Source: Mesorhizobium sp. B2-1-8 (GTDB taxonomy: Bacteria > Pseudomonadota > Alphaproteobacteria > Rhizobiales > Rhizobiaceae). Taken from it: 64,000 nucleotides of DNA. A program made the translations under genes and the position numbers. The notes under the pieces were generated by a model. It ran no database searches and was not told where the DNA came from. It saw nothing but the letters and a program-made list of their open reading frames with translations. Each line of letters opens with the position of its first letter. Position 1 is the stretch's first letter. Location of the stretch: positions 5,185,501-5,249,500 of the forward strand of contig NZ_CP083952.1 of the NCBI RefSeq assembly GCF_006442545.2, read 5' to 3'. This document shows, one piece after another, positions 63,122 to 64,000 of this stretch.

Positions 63122-63357
63122 TCGCCGCCTGGTGGCTCGGCTCTCGATCAAGCCTGGCCACCAGACGACTTTTCCCTGGCACGCTACACGCGCACGCTTC
63201 ATGCGCGGTCCGGGCTCCGCGCCGGCAAGCACCTTGCGTCTTGCTGCAAGACTTAAGTCCCTCGTCCCACCAGACCGAAGCCCAGCCCTGGAACGTTTGC
63301 TCGCGCCCCAAGTTCGGTTGATTGGGCGCGAGGGCCATCAAAACGAAGCGGAAATGG

Positions 63358-63588
63358 ATGACCACCACAATCTCGAATCGTGACAACGCAAGATCCGATG
63401 CCTTGCAGCTGCGAGTGGCAGATCTCAGGAGCAGGATGCGCGACGCGCGCATCACCGAGGGCGAAATCCAGACCTTCCAAAAGGTCGCGGCCGTAATGGA
63501 GGACGGTCAGGGCCGGATCGATGGCGACGATCTGATCGCCGCATCCTTCGTCATCGACGTGCTGACGGACACGACACGCCCTGAATGA
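63358..63588 (+). CDS. Small hypothetical protein
   Basis: A 76-residue, mostly helical protein (ALQLRVADLRSRMRDARITE, then EIQTFQKVAAVME, then GRIDGDDLIAASFVIDVL). No family was recognised. ATG 63358 was preferred over 63322, since the first dozen residues of the longer form are lysine-rich and poorly supported. The stop overlaps the start of the next gene as ATGA, so the two are probably translated together. Confidence 0.5.
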   Translation: MTTTISNRDNARSDALQLRVADLRSRMRDARITEGEIQTFQKVAAVMEDGQGRIDGDDLIAASFVIDVLTDTTRPE

Positions 63589-64000
63589 CCATGCCAACAA
63601 TCAGCAGGCTTTTTGACTCCCATTCCGAAGCAGCCCGGATCGCCGGCAACCTTTTGGCGGCCGGGGTTCCTCGCGTACAGATCGTCATCATCGGGCCCTA
63701 CCACGACGAAATCCGTGTCCTGAAGTCTCCCGCCGTCATGCTTGGCGCTGCCGCCGGGCTGCTGGCATGCCTGGCCGCTTTTGCTGTCCACGGCATCAAT
63801 CCTTTTACGACCGGCCTGTCGGCGATAGCCCTGACAGGCACGTTCTGCGGCTGCGTCCTCGGCGGGTTGCTCGGAGCCTGGCTCGCGGCCGCCGGAAGGC
63901 CTGAGCGTCGAAGCGTCGGCGAAGGGATTGTGCTGGTGACGGCCCATGTCGACGAGAACGCGACCGATATTGCCCAAATGGTGCTCGGCGGCAGTTGTGT
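63585..64000 (+). CDS. Membrane protein with general-stress-type N-terminal domain (cut by window edge)
   Basis: The first 138 residues of a protein that continues past the window. It begins MTMPTISRLFDSHSEAARIA, the pattern of the small alpha/beta domain found in general stress protein 17M-like proteins (also AGNLLAAGVPRVQIVIIG). Two hydrophobic helices follow (AVMLGAAAGLLACLAAFAV and a Gly/Ala-rich span CGCVLGGLLGAWLAAAG), so it is membrane-bound. A second soluble segment (GIVLVTAHVDENATDIAQ) repeats the first motif. The ATG at 63585 overlaps the previous stop; 63591 is an alternative start. The function is unknown. Confidence 0.55.
   Translation, partial: MTMPTISRLFDSHSEAARIAGNLLAAGVPRVQIVIIGPYHDEIRVLKSPAVMLGAAAGLLACLAAFAVHGINPFTTGLSAIALTGTFCGCVLGGLLGAWLAAAGRPERRSVGEGIVLVTAHVDENATDIAQMVLGGSC

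Overview
The window looks like chromosomal DNA of an alphaproteobacterium of the Rhizobiales, most likely Mesorhizobium or a close relative. The evidence is a phnW-phnA-phnY phosphonate set of the rhizobial type, a rhizobial extragenic palindromic repeat at about 13993, and a Trb-type conjugation module in the gene order typical of mesorhizobial integrative conjugative elements (ICEs). This assignment rests on recognising gene families by eye; no search was run.

Layout. 1-2.1 kb is a junkyard: the end of a metallo-beta-lactamase-fold gene, a YidB-like gene, a Tn3 transposase fragment and a frameshifted scrap of an ABC substrate-binding protein. 2.2-17.4 kb is a 2-aminoethylphosphonate (AEP) catabolic island: phnSTUV-type importer, a 2-hydroxyacid dehydrogenase, a PbfA-like lyase, phnY, phnA and phnW on the minus strand, a divergent LysR regulator, a large dimethylglycine-dehydrogenase-like flavoenzyme and a DeoR regulator. 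Together these import AEP, convert it to phosphonoacetaldehyde, phosphonoacetate and finally acetate plus phosphate. 17.7-19 kb is an IS110-family element with a frameshifted transposase. 19.3-25.2 kb holds two XRE regulators, a CapA-like protein, a polar-amino-acid/opine-type importer without its ATPase, and a LysR regulator.

25.2-62.2 kb is the backbone of an ICE. A trbBCDEJKLFGI cluster (mating-pair formation) is followed by a HipBA toxin-antitoxin pair with four evenly spaced operators, then a ribbon-helix-helix protein, the TraG coupling protein, a DUF3363 relaxase, a lytic transglycosylase, a TraF peptidase, DUF736/DUF2840/DUF2285 proteins and an AlpA-like HTH. An arginine-catabolic cargo (ornithine cyclodeaminase, arginase, Lrp regulator) is inserted next. 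A maintenance module comes after it (DUF2493, toprim, strawberry-notch helicase/methylase, ParB-like, DUF2958, ArdC-like). The element ends with a putative directionality factor overlapping a tyrosine integrase, followed by the 3' part of a tRNA, probably tRNA-Pro(CGG), as attachment site.

Several ICE genes carry single frameshifts (trbI, trbG, DUF6499-DUF2285, helicase/methylase, DUF2958). Either the element is decaying and probably immobile, or the assembly has indel errors. Beyond the attachment site are small chromosomal-type genes (a 24-residue membrane peptide, a His-rich secreted protein, a small hypothetical protein and a truncated membrane protein).
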